A stretch of DNA of 40,176 nucleotides from Alphaproteobacteria bacterium (GTDB lineage: Bacteria > Pseudomonadota > Alphaproteobacteria > ATCC43930 > CGMCC-115725): assembly GCA_019240125.1 (NCBI GenBank), contig JAFAYW010000295.1:1-40176 (forward strand), in the 5' to 3' direction. Under the pieces are notes generated by a model. It did not search any database. It had not been told where the DNA came from and saw only the letters and a program-made list of their open reading frames with translations. Below, in pieces: positions 1-8,098 of this stretch. Numbering within the stretch: the first letter of the stretch is position 1; each line of letters starts with the position of its first letter. A program made the position numbers and the translations under genes.

Positions 1-585
1 CGTGATGAAGTTGATCGAGCTCATGATCGACGAGGCGCCCGCCAGATGCAGCGAGAAGATCACCATGTCGATCGATGGCCCGGGATGCCCGCTCGCTCCC
101 GCTTCGGACAGGGGCGGATAGATCGTCCAGCCCACCCCCGGGCCGGCGCCGTTGACCCCTTGGCCGGCCCCGACAAACACCGAGCACGCCATCAGCAGAA
201 AGGCCGGGACCAGCAGCCAGAAGCTGACATTGTTCATCCGCGGGAAGGCCATGTCAGGCGCGCCGATCATCAGCGGCACGAACCAGTTGCCAAACCCGCC
301 CATCGTCGCCGGCATGACCGCGAAGAACACCATCAGCAGACCGTGCGCGGTGATCAGCACGTTATAGGCCTGGTGATCGGTGATCAGCGTATTGTGCGGA
401 TGCGCCAGTTGTGCCCGCATCACCACCGAGATGCCGCCGGCGATAACCGCCACGGCGATCGCGAAGATGATGTAGAGCGTGCCGATATCCTTGTGGTTCG
501 TCGAGGCGAACCAGCGGCGGAAAAACCCCGGCCGATGATCGTGCGCGTGCCCGTCATCGAGAGCATGCGTATCGCTGTAACTCAT
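1..585 (-). CDS. ctaD: Cytochrome c oxidase subunit I (aa3 type), 5' part only
   Basis: Catalytic heme-copper subunit of the aa3-type respiratory terminal oxidase in the inner membrane. The first 195 codons are present and the gene runs off the left edge of the window in frame (family length is about 530 residues). The N-terminal cytoplasmic segment is His/Asp-rich and leads into the diagnostic [11 protein letters not shown] motif, followed by the first membrane helix. Further on come [14 protein letters not shown] (containing the low-spin heme a histidine of helix II), [20 protein letters not shown] and [19 protein letters not shown], all characteristic of subunit I. The ATG at 585 is the natural start, immediately upstream of the conserved N-terminus. 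It lies 15 bp downstream of the subunit II gene on the same strand, the usual alphaproteobacterial ctaC-ctaD order. Assembly genes such as ctaB, ctaG and ctaE would be expected beyond the window. Confidence 0.97.
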   Translation of the reverse strand, partial: MSYSDTHALDDGHAHDHRPGFFRRWFASTNHKDIGTLYIIFAIAVAVIAGGISVVMRAQLAHPHNTLITDHQAYNVLITAHGLLMVFFAVMPATMGGFGNWFVPLMIGAPDMAFPRMNNVSFWLLVPAFLLMACSVFVGAGQGVNGAGPGVGWTIYPPLSEAGASGHPGPSIDMVIFSLHLAGASSIMSSINFIT

Positions 586-600
586 CGCAAGACCTCTGCG

Positions 601-1533
601 CTAACGGTTGCCGGCCGGAACGGCAGCGCCGCCCGTCGACCGGACATCGGCCGCCGCGGCGACCAGGGTTGCATCGGGGGCGCCCGGCGCCTTTTCAATG
701 TCAGGAGAATTGGCGGCAAACTTCTTCTTGGCATCGACCAGCCATTTCTGGAAATCGGCTTTCGACATGGCAACCACCTTGATCGGCATGAAGGCGTGGT
801 TGACGCCGCAGATCTGATTGCACTCGCCGTAATAGTCGCCTTCGCGCTCGACATTGAACCACGATTCGTTCAAGCGGCCGACCACGGCGTATTCCTGCAC
901 GCCGAAGGACGGGATGAACCAGCTGTGGATTACATCAGTGCCGGTGACCTGGACTCTGACATTGGTGCCGACCGGCACGACCAGCGGATTGTCCACCTCG
1001 AGCAGGCGCGGCTGCCCCGGTTTCAGCTGATCATCGGGAATCAGGTTGCTGTTGAAGTCGATATTGCCTTGGTCCGGGTAGGTATATTCCCAATACCACT
1101 GATGCCCGGTGACCTTGATCGTCATGTCCGGGTTCGGCACCCGGTCCATGTAATACATCAGCTTGAACGATGGCACGGCGACGATCACGAGGATGATCAC
1201 CGGCGCGATGGTCCAGATCACCTCGATCACCGGGTTGTGCGTCGTGCGGGTCGGCACCGGGTGCGCCCGCGCGTTGAACTTCACCATCACATAGAGCAGC
1301 AGGCCGAGCACGAACAACGTGATCAGCGTGATGATGACCAGCAGTTCGTTGTGAAATTCCTGGATGCGCTCCTTGACCGGCGTCGCCGGCGGCTGCATCG
1401 CGATTTCCCACGGCACCGGCTGCGATGCGTAGCTCGCCGCGGAGAAGGCTGCCCATCCGAAGAATACCAGCGCCAGCACCGCGCAAACCCGCAGTAACGC
1501 TGTCCCCGTTATCGATTTCGTCAACCGCACCAT
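601..1533 (-). CDS. ctaC: Cytochrome c oxidase subunit II
   Basis: Carries the binuclear CuA centre that accepts electrons from cytochrome c on the periplasmic side. The 310-residue product has an N-terminal signal/anchor, two membrane helices (around residues 70-120), the aromatic electron-entry patch GHQWYWEYTYPD, the first CuA histidine in TDVIHSWFIPSFGV, and the remaining CuA ligands in GECNQICGVNHAFMPI (Cys-x3-Cys-x3-His-x2-Met). The commoner CSELC segment here reads CNQIC; the Glu contributes a backbone carbonyl, so Gln can plausibly substitute. An ATG at 1533 is chosen because it has an AGGGGCAGCGGGG Shine-Dalgarno-like stretch just upstream; the longer frame to 1620 lacks support. It is the first gene of a ctaC-ctaD unit. 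The C-terminal Ala/Val-rich tail (last 35 residues) is low-complexity and lacks any cytochrome c domain. Confidence 0.97.
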   Translation of the reverse strand: MVRLTKSITGTALLRVCAVLALVFFGWAAFSAASYASQPVPWEIAMQPPATPVKERIQEFHNELLVIITLITLFVLGLLLYVMVKFNARAHPVPTRTTHNPVIEVIWTIAPVIILVIVAVPSFKLMYYMDRVPNPDMTIKVTGHQWYWEYTYPDQGNIDFNSNLIPDDQLKPGQPRLLEVDNPLVVPVGTNVRVQVTGTDVIHSWFIPSFGVQEYAVVGRLNESWFNVEREGDYYGECNQICGVNHAFMPIKVVAMSKADFQKWLVDAKKKFAANSPDIEKAPGAPDATLVAAAADVRSTGGAAVPAGNR

Positions 1534-1776
1534 GTCCCCGCTGCCCCTTTTCGGCCAGGACGCCCGCCGCGCGCGGTCTTCTGGGAGACCGTAGGAAGCG
1601 ATAGCGGGCTCGCCACGCACCCAACCACGCCGCGAGCCGTTTCGACCCTACACCAAAGCCGAGCGGGGCGACAACTCGGGCTGAATGCCGCGCCCGGCTT
1701 GATTTTGCGGCAAGCCGTCGCACAGTGAATAGGCACGCCTTACCCTTGGCATCAACCCGGGCAGCCGGAGGGCCGT

Positions 1777-3123
1777 GTGACCGATCTGCCGCACTCGCGA
1801 GCCTTTGAAAATCCGTACGCGGCGCTCGACCGACCATCGTGGCGCGCGATCGCGCAGGCGCTTCGCAACAACGCATTGGCGAGCTTTCCGCCGCGCGCCT
1901 TTGACGATATGGCGGTCGGGCGCAGCTTTGCCGGGCGCCAACAGATCATTCTCAACGAACCGGAGGGGATCCGGCATGTGCTGATCGAGAATGCGGGGAA
2001 TTACCGCCGCACCGCCTCGGTCGGGCGCGCCTTGGGGCCGGTCGTCGGACGCGGATTGTTTCTCGCGGAAGGCAGTGACTGGCGGCACCAACGGCGCATG
2101 CTGGCGCCGGCCTTCGCGCCCCGCATGATGGCGCCGGTCGCGGCGGAGACCGCGCGGGCCTGCCGCCAGGCGATTGCGCGCTTGCAGGTGCACCGCGCGC
2201 GACCGGTGGAGCTGTTTCCGCATCTCCAGCTGCTGGCGTTGGACGTCGCGGCTGCGACGCTGTTTTCGCTCGACATCACCGCCGAAGGGCCCCCGCTGCG
2301 GGCCGCGATGCAGCTCTATGCGACCGGTATCGGCCGGCCCTCAATGCTCGATTTCATTCTGCCGCGCGGCTGGCCGACACCGCGCAGCTGGGCGCGCTGG
2401 CGATTCCGCCGCGCCTGGATGCGCCGCATCGCACGCATCCTGGCGCAGCGAGCGCAGCGGCCCGCCTCCGCCGGCGAGCGCGACCTGTTCGACCTGATGG
2501 CGGAAAGCGGCGTGCCGCATCGCGAGCGGGTCGAGCAGGCCGCGACGATGCTGACGGCGGGCCACGAGACGACAGCGGTGGCGCTCGCCTGGGCCATCCA
2601 TCTGGTTGCCGCGATGCCCGACGTGCAGCAGCGGATCGCGGATGAGGTCGCGACGCTCGATCTCTCGCCGGTGGGCGCCATTGAGGCGCTGCCGCGACTC
2701 GCCTACACCCGTGCGGTCATCGACGAGACCTTGCGGCTCTATCCGCCGGCATTCTCGCTCGTGCGGCAGGCGCGGGCCGCCGATATGGCGGCGGGCATCG
2801 CCATCGCACCCCGCGCCGTGGTGCTGATCGTGCCCTGGGTGCTGCATCGGCATCGCCGGTTGTGGCGTGATGCGGATACCTTCGATCCCAGCCGGTTCCT
2901 GCCCGGGAGCGAGCCGCCGGCGCGGTTTTCCTACCTGCCGTTCGGGACGGGCCCGCGCGCCTGTATCGGCGCGCAATTCGCACTGACCGAGAGCACGCTG
3001 GCGCTGGCCAGCCTGGTCCAGGCATTCCGTATCGAACCGCTTGACCACGAGCCGCTCCAGCCGGTTGCCTCGATCACCTTGCAGCCCGACCGCTCGCCGT
3101 CGTTCCGGCTCCGCCCGCGCTAG
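1777..3123 (+). CDS. Cytochrome P450
   Basis: Heme-thiolate monooxygenase of 448 residues, soluble and probably cytoplasmic. Visible P450 landmarks are the helix I oxygen-activation motif AGHETT (261-266), the ExxR motif in DETLRLYP (E317, R320) and the heme-binding loop FGTGPRACIG with ligand Cys396. The WRHQRRMLAPAF segment (helix C) and the general spacing resemble class II-like CYP4/CYP102-type bacterial P450s. The GTG start at 1777 is preceded by GGAGGG with a short spacer. The gene is divergent from ctaC, with 243 bp between, and convergent with the binding-protein gene, its stop codon only 9 bp from that gene's stop. No ferredoxin or reductase gene is adjacent, so electron donors must come from elsewhere. 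The substrate cannot be predicted. Confidence 0.93.
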   Translation: MTDLPHSRAFENPYAALDRPSWRAIAQALRNNALASFPPRAFDDMAVGRSFAGRQQIILNEPEGIRHVLIENAGNYRRTASVGRALGPVVGRGLFLAEGSDWRHQRRMLAPAFAPRMMAPVAAETARACRQAIARLQVHRARPVELFPHLQLLALDVAAATLFSLDITAEGPPLRAAMQLYATGIGRPSMLDFILPRGWPTPRSWARWRFRRAWMRRIARILAQRAQRPASAGERDLFDLMAESGVPHRERVEQAATMLTAGHETTAVALAWAIHLVAAMPDVQQRIADEVATLDLSPVGAIEALPRLAYTRAVIDETLRLYPPAFSLVRQARAADMAAGIAIAPRAVVLIVPWVLHRHRRLWRDADTFDPSRFLPGSEPPARFSYLPFGTGPRACIGAQFALTESTLALASLVQAFRIEPLDHEPLQPVASITLQPDRSPSFRLRPR

Positions 3124-3132
3124 CTCCGCGCC

Positions 3133-4407
3133 TTATTTGTGGGCCTCGCTGTAAGGCAGGATAACGTCGCCCGACTTGTACTGATCGGGCCAGATTACGG
3201 TCTCGGCCTTGCCGTCGCGGAAATCGTCGACGGTCGTCCCTTTGATGTTCTGGAACTGCACCGTCAGGATGCGCGATTTCGCCCATTCGCCCTTTTCACC
3301 GAAGCTGACATCGCCGACTACGGTCTTGAAGCTGTTGTGGTGGATGTAGTCGGCGATCTTGTCCTGATCCAGGCCCTTGGCGCCTTCGACCGCGTCTCCG
3401 AGCACCTGCAGATCGGCATAGGCCCAGGGCCCGATGTAATAGCCGAGCGGATCGACGCCCTCCTTGCCGGCCTGCGCCTGATACTTGGTAAGGAATTCCA
3501 TGACACCGGGAAAGCGCAGCGGCTGCGCCGGCAGCCACCAGTCAAAGGTGATAATGCCGTTCAGCATCGGCCCGAGGCTGGTTTTCAGCGCGGTGCTTTG
3601 CGGCCCAGTCAAATTGCCGCCGAACACCTTGGCTTTCAGGCCGAGTTCGTTGGCGCTGCGGATGATCCCGACGCTGTCAGCCGGATAGGACGAGATGTAG
3701 ACGATATCGGCGTTGGTCGCTGCCAATGACCGCACCACCGGGCTGAAATCGGTTGTGTTGAGCGGGTAGGTGCGATCGTAGACGACATCGAGCCCGGCCT
3801 TTTTCAGATTGATGCGGGCGCCGTCGGCGGTGTTACGGGTGGCTTCGCCGTCACCCACGGCCAACGCGATCGTCTTCAGCCCCATTTTGTCCTTGTTGGC
3901 CTTGATGATATCGAAAAAACCTTCCGAAATCGCCGGCCGCGGATCGGGGCCCACCGGGAGCATCGAAAAGTATCGCGGGTACTTGAACTCCTCGTTGATG
4001 TCGAGCGCGAACAGGCTGATGAAATTCATGTTGTGCGCGATGACCACCGGCATCGCCGGCGCCGCGATGTTGGTCGCGTAGCCCGAGACGACGAGGTCGA
4101 CCTTGTCGACGTCGAGCAGCTTGGTATAGATGCCCGGCACCAGCGATGGATTGCTCTGGTCGTCGTAATAGACCAGCTTGACGGGCCGGCCGAGCAAACC
4201 GCCCTTGGCGTTGGTGTCCTCGACCCAGATCTGCATCGCCAGCAACGCACTCTTGCCGTTGACCGCCAGCGATCCGGTCAAGGCCATCGACAAACCGATC
4301 CTGATCGGATCGCCGCTCGGCTGCTTTGGCGCCTGCGCCAAGGCAGGCTGCCCCGCGAACAGCAGCAGCACGAGAATAGCCGCAGCGAATCGTGCAATCA
4401 TGCGCAT
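3133..4407 (-). CDS. ABC transporter periplasmic substrate-binding protein (LivK-like, type I fold)
   Basis: Periplasmic ligand-binding protein of the branched-chain amino acid/amide uptake family (Peripla_BP_6). The product has a cleaved signal peptide (hydrophobic stretch ending PALAQA), then the start of the mature domain DPIRIGLSMALTGSLAVNGK, a pattern typical of LivK/AmiC/UrtA relatives, and GGLLGRPVKLVYYDDQSNP. Two ATGs lie six bases apart (4407 and 4401). A run of six G directly abuts the first, which gives the second a better Shine-Dalgarno spacing, so the true start may be 4401. No permease or ATPase gene lies next to it, so it is an orphan that either serves a distant HAAT-type transporter or acts as a sensor. 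The ligand is unknown; amides, short-chain acids or aromatic acids are all seen in this family. Confidence 0.9.
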   Translation of the reverse strand: MRMIARFAAAILVLLLFAGQPALAQAPKQPSGDPIRIGLSMALTGSLAVNGKSALLAMQIWVEDTNAKGGLLGRPVKLVYYDDQSNPSLVPGIYTKLLDVDKVDLVVSGYATNIAAPAMPVVIAHNMNFISLFALDINEEFKYPRYFSMLPVGPDPRPAISEGFFDIIKANKDKMGLKTIALAVGDGEATRNTADGARINLKKAGLDVVYDRTYPLNTTDFSPVVRSLAATNADIVYISSYPADSVGIIRSANELGLKAKVFGGNLTGPQSTALKTSLGPMLNGIITFDWWLPAQPLRFPGVMEFLTKYQAQAGKEGVDPLGYYIGPWAYADLQVLGDAVEGAKGLDQDKIADYIHHNSFKTVVGDVSFGEKGEWAKSRILTVQFQNIKGTTVDDFRDGKAETVIWPDQYKSGDVILPYSEAHK

Positions 4408-4504
4408 CCCCCCAAATGCCTCGCGCAAAACGCGAAATTGTTGAGGCGCAGAGTGCGGCCTATGGCGCCATCCCGCAACGACAAGTTTGGGTAAGCGCCT
4501 CGCC

Positions 4505-6727
4505 TTAGAGCGGAGAGCCGCTCCGACGGCGGCGCTTAACCGGCTTGTGGCGCTCGTGCTGGAAATTGCCGGTGATATCGGCGAAGCGCGGCCGCTCAGC
4601 CAGCTCATTGAGGGTCATCGACAGGCGCCGGCGCCAGTTCGGATGCTCATCGGAGGTCGCGGGGACGTTGACCGGATCGGCCTCATCGGTCAGATCGTCA
4701 ATCTGCGGCATCGCGAGAATGCTGGGGGTGCGCGCCAGAAAAGCGTGCGCGGCGCGCACCAGGGTGTGGTTGTCGGGCTCGCCGGTCGCCGCGATCAGCC
4801 CCTCGCGACGCAGCGCGGCAACAAGCTGCCGCTTGTCCCTCTGGCGGGTAGCGCGTTGCCGTTGCGCCTCGCCTTCACCTGGAAACAGGCCAAGCTTTTC
4901 CTTGAGATCAAGATCGCGTCCTTCCCACCAGCCACGCAGCGTCGGCAGGTCATGGCTGCCGACCACCGCCATGGCGAGCGACGGGTAGTCCGCCGGAGGG
5001 AGGAACTCGCCGGTCTTCGCATCCTGTTCGAAGAACAGCACGCGGTATGACAGTATATTCGCCGCCTGCATGCGCTCGCGGAAGCCTTCCGGCACGGTGC
5101 CGAGATCCTCCCCGACTACCAGGCACTGATGCCGCTGGCTCTCGAGCGCCAGGATGCCGACAAGATCGTCGAGCGGGTATTGCACATAGGCGCCGGCCGA
5201 GGCCGGCTGGCCGTCCGGCACCCAGTAAAGGTGCTGCAGCCCCATCACGTGGTCGATGCGCAGCCCGCCGGCATGCCGCATGTTGGCGCGCACGAGCTGG
5301 ACAAAGCTGTGATACGCCTCGGCTCGCAATGCGCGCGGATTGAACGGCGGCAAGCCCCAGGCCTGCCCGGCGGGGTTATGGATATCAGGGGGAGCGCCGA
5401 CTTGCGCACCGGACACAACCGCGTTCGAATTGGCCCAGGTCTCGGCGCCGGCGCGGTCGGCGCCCACCGCCAGATCGCGGTACAGCCCGATCGTCATGCC
5501 GCCGCGCTTGGCGGCCGCCGCAGCCTCGCCCAGCTGGGTATCCGCGACCCATTGCAGCCAGCCATGAAAATCGACGCGATGGCGGTGTTCGGCGGCGAAG
5601 CGTTCGACATCGGCACCGGCGGCGTCGCGATAGCGCTCCGGCCAGGCGTGCCAATCCACGTGCGCTGGATCGACCTCGGCAAAGTGCTCGCGCAGTGCGA
5701 GAAAGCGGCAATTGCGCTCCAGCACCTCACCGCTCTTGCCGCGGAACGCCTCGAATTGCCGCCAGCGCTTCCGGTCGGCGGCGGCCCGGCAGGCATCGAA
5801 CAGCATTTCCAGCACGGCAAGCTTTAGCGCTGCCACCTCGGCGTAATCGACGAGGTGGCGGTCACGGCACGCTGCCAGGCGTTGCTGGAAGGCGGGGCTC
5901 GCGATCAGCCCCTGCGCCGCGGCGCACGCCGCCGCCTCGGGCACCGCGGCAACATCGATATTAAGGATGTTGAGCAGGAGGCGGCTCTCCGGCGAATAGG
6001 GGCTGGCATGCTCCGGATCGTCGGGGAACATCGCGTGCAATGGGTTAAGCCCGATCACATCGGCGCCACGCGGCGCCACCAGCCCGACCAACTCGCGCAG
6101 GTCGCTGAAATCGCCAATGCCCCAATTGTTCGACGAGCGCAGCAGATAAAGCTGTATCGCAATCCCCCAGCCCCGCCGCTCCGCGCTGAGCGCTGGAGGG
6201 AGCCAGCATTGCGCGGGCGTTACGATGAGCGTTGTTGTCGCCGCGCCGGGGGTCAACTCAAGGCGGTGATACCCCTGCGGCAGATCGCCGAGGAGTGGCA
6301 GACGCCGGCGTTCAACAACGATCCCGGTAATGTGGCGCTGGCTGACCAGCGAAAGGTCACCGAACGATGCTTTTCCGGAGTCACTCCCGCCGTCTTCCAT
6401 CGTCAGGCGCCAGCTGACCTCGCCGGTATCAGCGGGCAGCGAAATCACGATCTCCCCGGGCGCCGCCTTGCCGCGCAGGACGTGAACCGGGTCCAGCGGA
6501 CGCAGCCACTCCTCCCGGTCGAGCGCCTCGAGCGCAACCTGCGCCTCGGCATCGGTGCCCACGGCAATTCCCATCGCGGCAAGCAGGTGCCGCTTGGTCT
6601 CGGCCGGGGTGACGATAACATCGCCGCGCGCATCGCGGAATTCGGCTTCTATGCCCATCCGCTCGGCGAGCCGGTCGAGCGCAGTGGCAGTGGGTGGCGG
6701 GGCTGGCGGCGCGGTAGGGATCGGCAC
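4505..6727 (-). CDS. malQ: 4-alpha-glucanotransferase (amylomaltase, GH77)
   Basis: Transfers alpha-1,4-glucan segments between malto-oligosaccharides in the cytoplasm. This is the long MalQ form with an N-terminal extension before the TIM barrel. Family signatures include NNWGIGDFSDL, VIGLNPLHAMFPDDPEHASP, the nucleophile in LRIDHVMGL (about Asp492), the acid/base in VVGEDLGTVP (about Glu540) and the transition-state Asp in SHDLPTLRGWW (about Asp593). No ATG fits the N-terminus. I chose GTG at 6727, which has an upstream GAGG; a TTG at 6778 would add 17 residues. The gene stands alone: no glycogen synthase, phosphorylase, branching or trehalose genes are adjacent. It is divergent from the alcohol dehydrogenase and followed after 97 bp by the binding-protein gene on the same strand. 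Confidence 0.93.
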   Translation of the reverse strand: MPIPTAPPAPPPTATALDRLAERMGIEAEFRDARGDVIVTPAETKRHLLAAMGIAVGTDAEAQVALEALDREEWLRPLDPVHVLRGKAAPGEIVISLPADTGEVSWRLTMEDGGSDSGKASFGDLSLVSQRHITGIVVERRRLPLLGDLPQGYHRLELTPGAATTTLIVTPAQCWLPPALSAERRGWGIAIQLYLLRSSNNWGIGDFSDLRELVGLVAPRGADVIGLNPLHAMFPDDPEHASPYSPESRLLLNILNIDVAAVPEAAACAAAQGLIASPAFQQRLAACRDRHLVDYAEVAALKLAVLEMLFDACRAAADRKRWRQFEAFRGKSGEVLERNCRFLALREHFAEVDPAHVDWHAWPERYRDAAGADVERFAAEHRHRVDFHGWLQWVADTQLGEAAAAAKRGGMTIGLYRDLAVGADRAGAETWANSNAVVSGAQVGAPPDIHNPAGQAWGLPPFNPRALRAEAYHSFVQLVRANMRHAGGLRIDHVMGLQHLYWVPDGQPASAGAYVQYPLDDLVGILALESQRHQCLVVGEDLGTVPEGFRERMQAANILSYRVLFFEQDAKTGEFLPPADYPSLAMAVVGSHDLPTLRGWWEGRDLDLKEKLGLFPGEGEAQRQRATRQRDKRQLVAALRREGLIAATGEPDNHTLVRAAHAFLARTPSILAMPQIDDLTDEADPVNVPATSDEHPNWRRRLSMTLNELAERPRFADITGNFQHERHKPVKRRRRSGSPL

Positions 6728-6864
6728 GGTGCCTCGCTCGGTCAATGGGGCGGTATTGCGAAACAGTATTAAGCCCAACCTGTTCCCCGAAGGCCTGCGT
6801 TGACCTCCTCGCTCGGCTTACCAACATGTTCGCCGAGACAGCAGATGATAGCGAGGTTTGCGAG

Positions 6865-7986
6865 ATGGACGCAGCGCCGAATGGCAGCAACCAATACGTA
6901 ATTCCGGACAAGATGAAGGCGTGGGTGCTGGGGGGCCCCGACGAGCTGACCCTGATCGAAAAGCCAGTGCCGCAGCCCGGTGCCGCCGAGGTCTTGCTGC
7001 GCATCGACGCCATCGCCGTGTGCGCCACCGACATCGAGGTGCTAAAGCATGGCACTCCTGCGATGATCGACGGCGAGTTGCCGTTCCACAAAAACTTCAC
7101 GCCCGGCCATGAATACATGGGCACGGTCGTCAAGCTGGGGCCCGGCGTCGACGAGTTCTCGGTCGGCGACCGCGTCACGGTCGAGGTGCATGCCGGGTGC
7201 GGCCACTGCCCGCGCTGTCGCGAGGGCATGTACACCTCGTGCCTGAATTACGGTTTCCGAGCCAAGGGCCACCGCGCCAACGGCTTCACCACCGATGGCG
7301 GGTTCGCGCAATACGCGATCAACAACATCAACACGATGGCCCATATTCCCGAGGATATGAGCGACCCCGAGGCGACGCTGGTGGTCACCGCCGGCACCGC
7401 GATGTACGGGCTCGACGTGATGGGTGGCCTCATCGCCGGCGAGGCGGTCGTGGTTATCGGCCCCGGTCCGATCGGGCTGATGGGCGTGGCGGTTGCGAAG
7501 GCACTCGGCGCATCGCCGGTGATCCTGACCGGGACGCGTGACAGCCGCCTTGAGATGGGACGGCAGCTCGGCGCGGACCACGTCGTAAACCTGCATAACG
7601 AAGACCCGGTTGCGGCGGTCAAGCGCATCACCGGCGGCAAGGGCGTCCAGTATGTACTGGAATGCTCGGGCGCGCCTAACGCGCTCAACGAGGCCGGCCA
7701 GATGACCAGCCGCGGCGGCCGCATCTGCCTCGCCGCCTTCCCCCACGAGCCGGTGCCGGTCGATATCGCGCACCTGGTGCGCAACAATATCTATGTCTTC
7801 GGCATCCGCGGCGAGGGCAAAAGCGCGACGCATCGGGCCGCCGCGCTGATGGCGCAGAAGCGCTTCGACGCCAAGCTGATTCACACCCACACCTTCCCGC
7901 TCGCCGAGGTGCCGACCGCGATCAAATACGCCCGCGAGCGCATTGAGGACGCGATCAAGGTGGTCGTGCAAATCCACGAGCATTGA
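6865..7986 (+). CDS. Zinc-dependent alcohol dehydrogenase (MDR superfamily)
   Basis: NAD(P)-dependent medium-chain dehydrogenase of 373 residues with both zinc sites. The catalytic zinc ligands are Cys53 (AVCATDIE) and His82-Glu83 (PGHEYMG). The structural zinc loop is CGHCPRCREGMYTSC (Cys112, 115, 118, 126). The Rossmann glycine motif is VVIGPGPIGLMGVAVAKALGA. Overall it resembles threonine/sorbitol dehydrogenase-like MDRs, but the substrate is not determinable. ATG 6865 is chosen because GCGAGG lies at a workable distance upstream. A second in-frame ATG begins the sequence MKAWVLGGPDEL, where many homologues start, so the extra 16 N-terminal residues are the uncertain part. The longer frame back to 6745 overlaps the malQ promoter region and is unlikely. 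Confidence 0.92.
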   Translation: MDAAPNGSNQYVIPDKMKAWVLGGPDELTLIEKPVPQPGAAEVLLRIDAIAVCATDIEVLKHGTPAMIDGELPFHKNFTPGHEYMGTVVKLGPGVDEFSVGDRVTVEVHAGCGHCPRCREGMYTSCLNYGFRAKGHRANGFTTDGGFAQYAINNINTMAHIPEDMSDPEATLVVTAGTAMYGLDVMGGLIAGEAVVVIGPGPIGLMGVAVAKALGASPVILTGTRDSRLEMGRQLGADHVVNLHNEDPVAAVKRITGGKGVQYVLECSGAPNALNEAGQMTSRGGRICLAAFPHEPVPVDIAHLVRNNIYVFGIRGEGKSATHRAAALMAQKRFDAKLIHTHTFPLAEVPTAIKYARERIEDAIKVVVQIHEH

Positions 7987-8004
7987 TGGCGCCGCTGCCG
8001 CACT

Positions 8005-8028
8005 CGCGAGCGTGGTGATAGGCTCGCG
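8005..8028. terminator. Weak hairpin after alcohol dehydrogenase gene
   Basis: A 7-bp inverted repeat CGCGAGC...GCTCGCG with a 10-nt loop lies 18 bp after the dehydrogenase stop codon. There is no T-tract, so it is only a possible terminator or RNA 3'-end stabiliser. Confidence 0.3.
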
Positions 8029-8098
8029 CGCTTCGCACTGTACGGGGGTCCGTCGGAAATCGTAGATTGGGCTCACGCAATAGCCGCCTTGTGAGCTC

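Noticed and set aside
46..1497. Long plus-strand open frame (483 residues) opposite the oxidase genes
   Set aside because: Arg/His/Asp-rich translation with no fold signature; it is the antisense shadow of ctaC and ctaD, which have unmistakable motifs.
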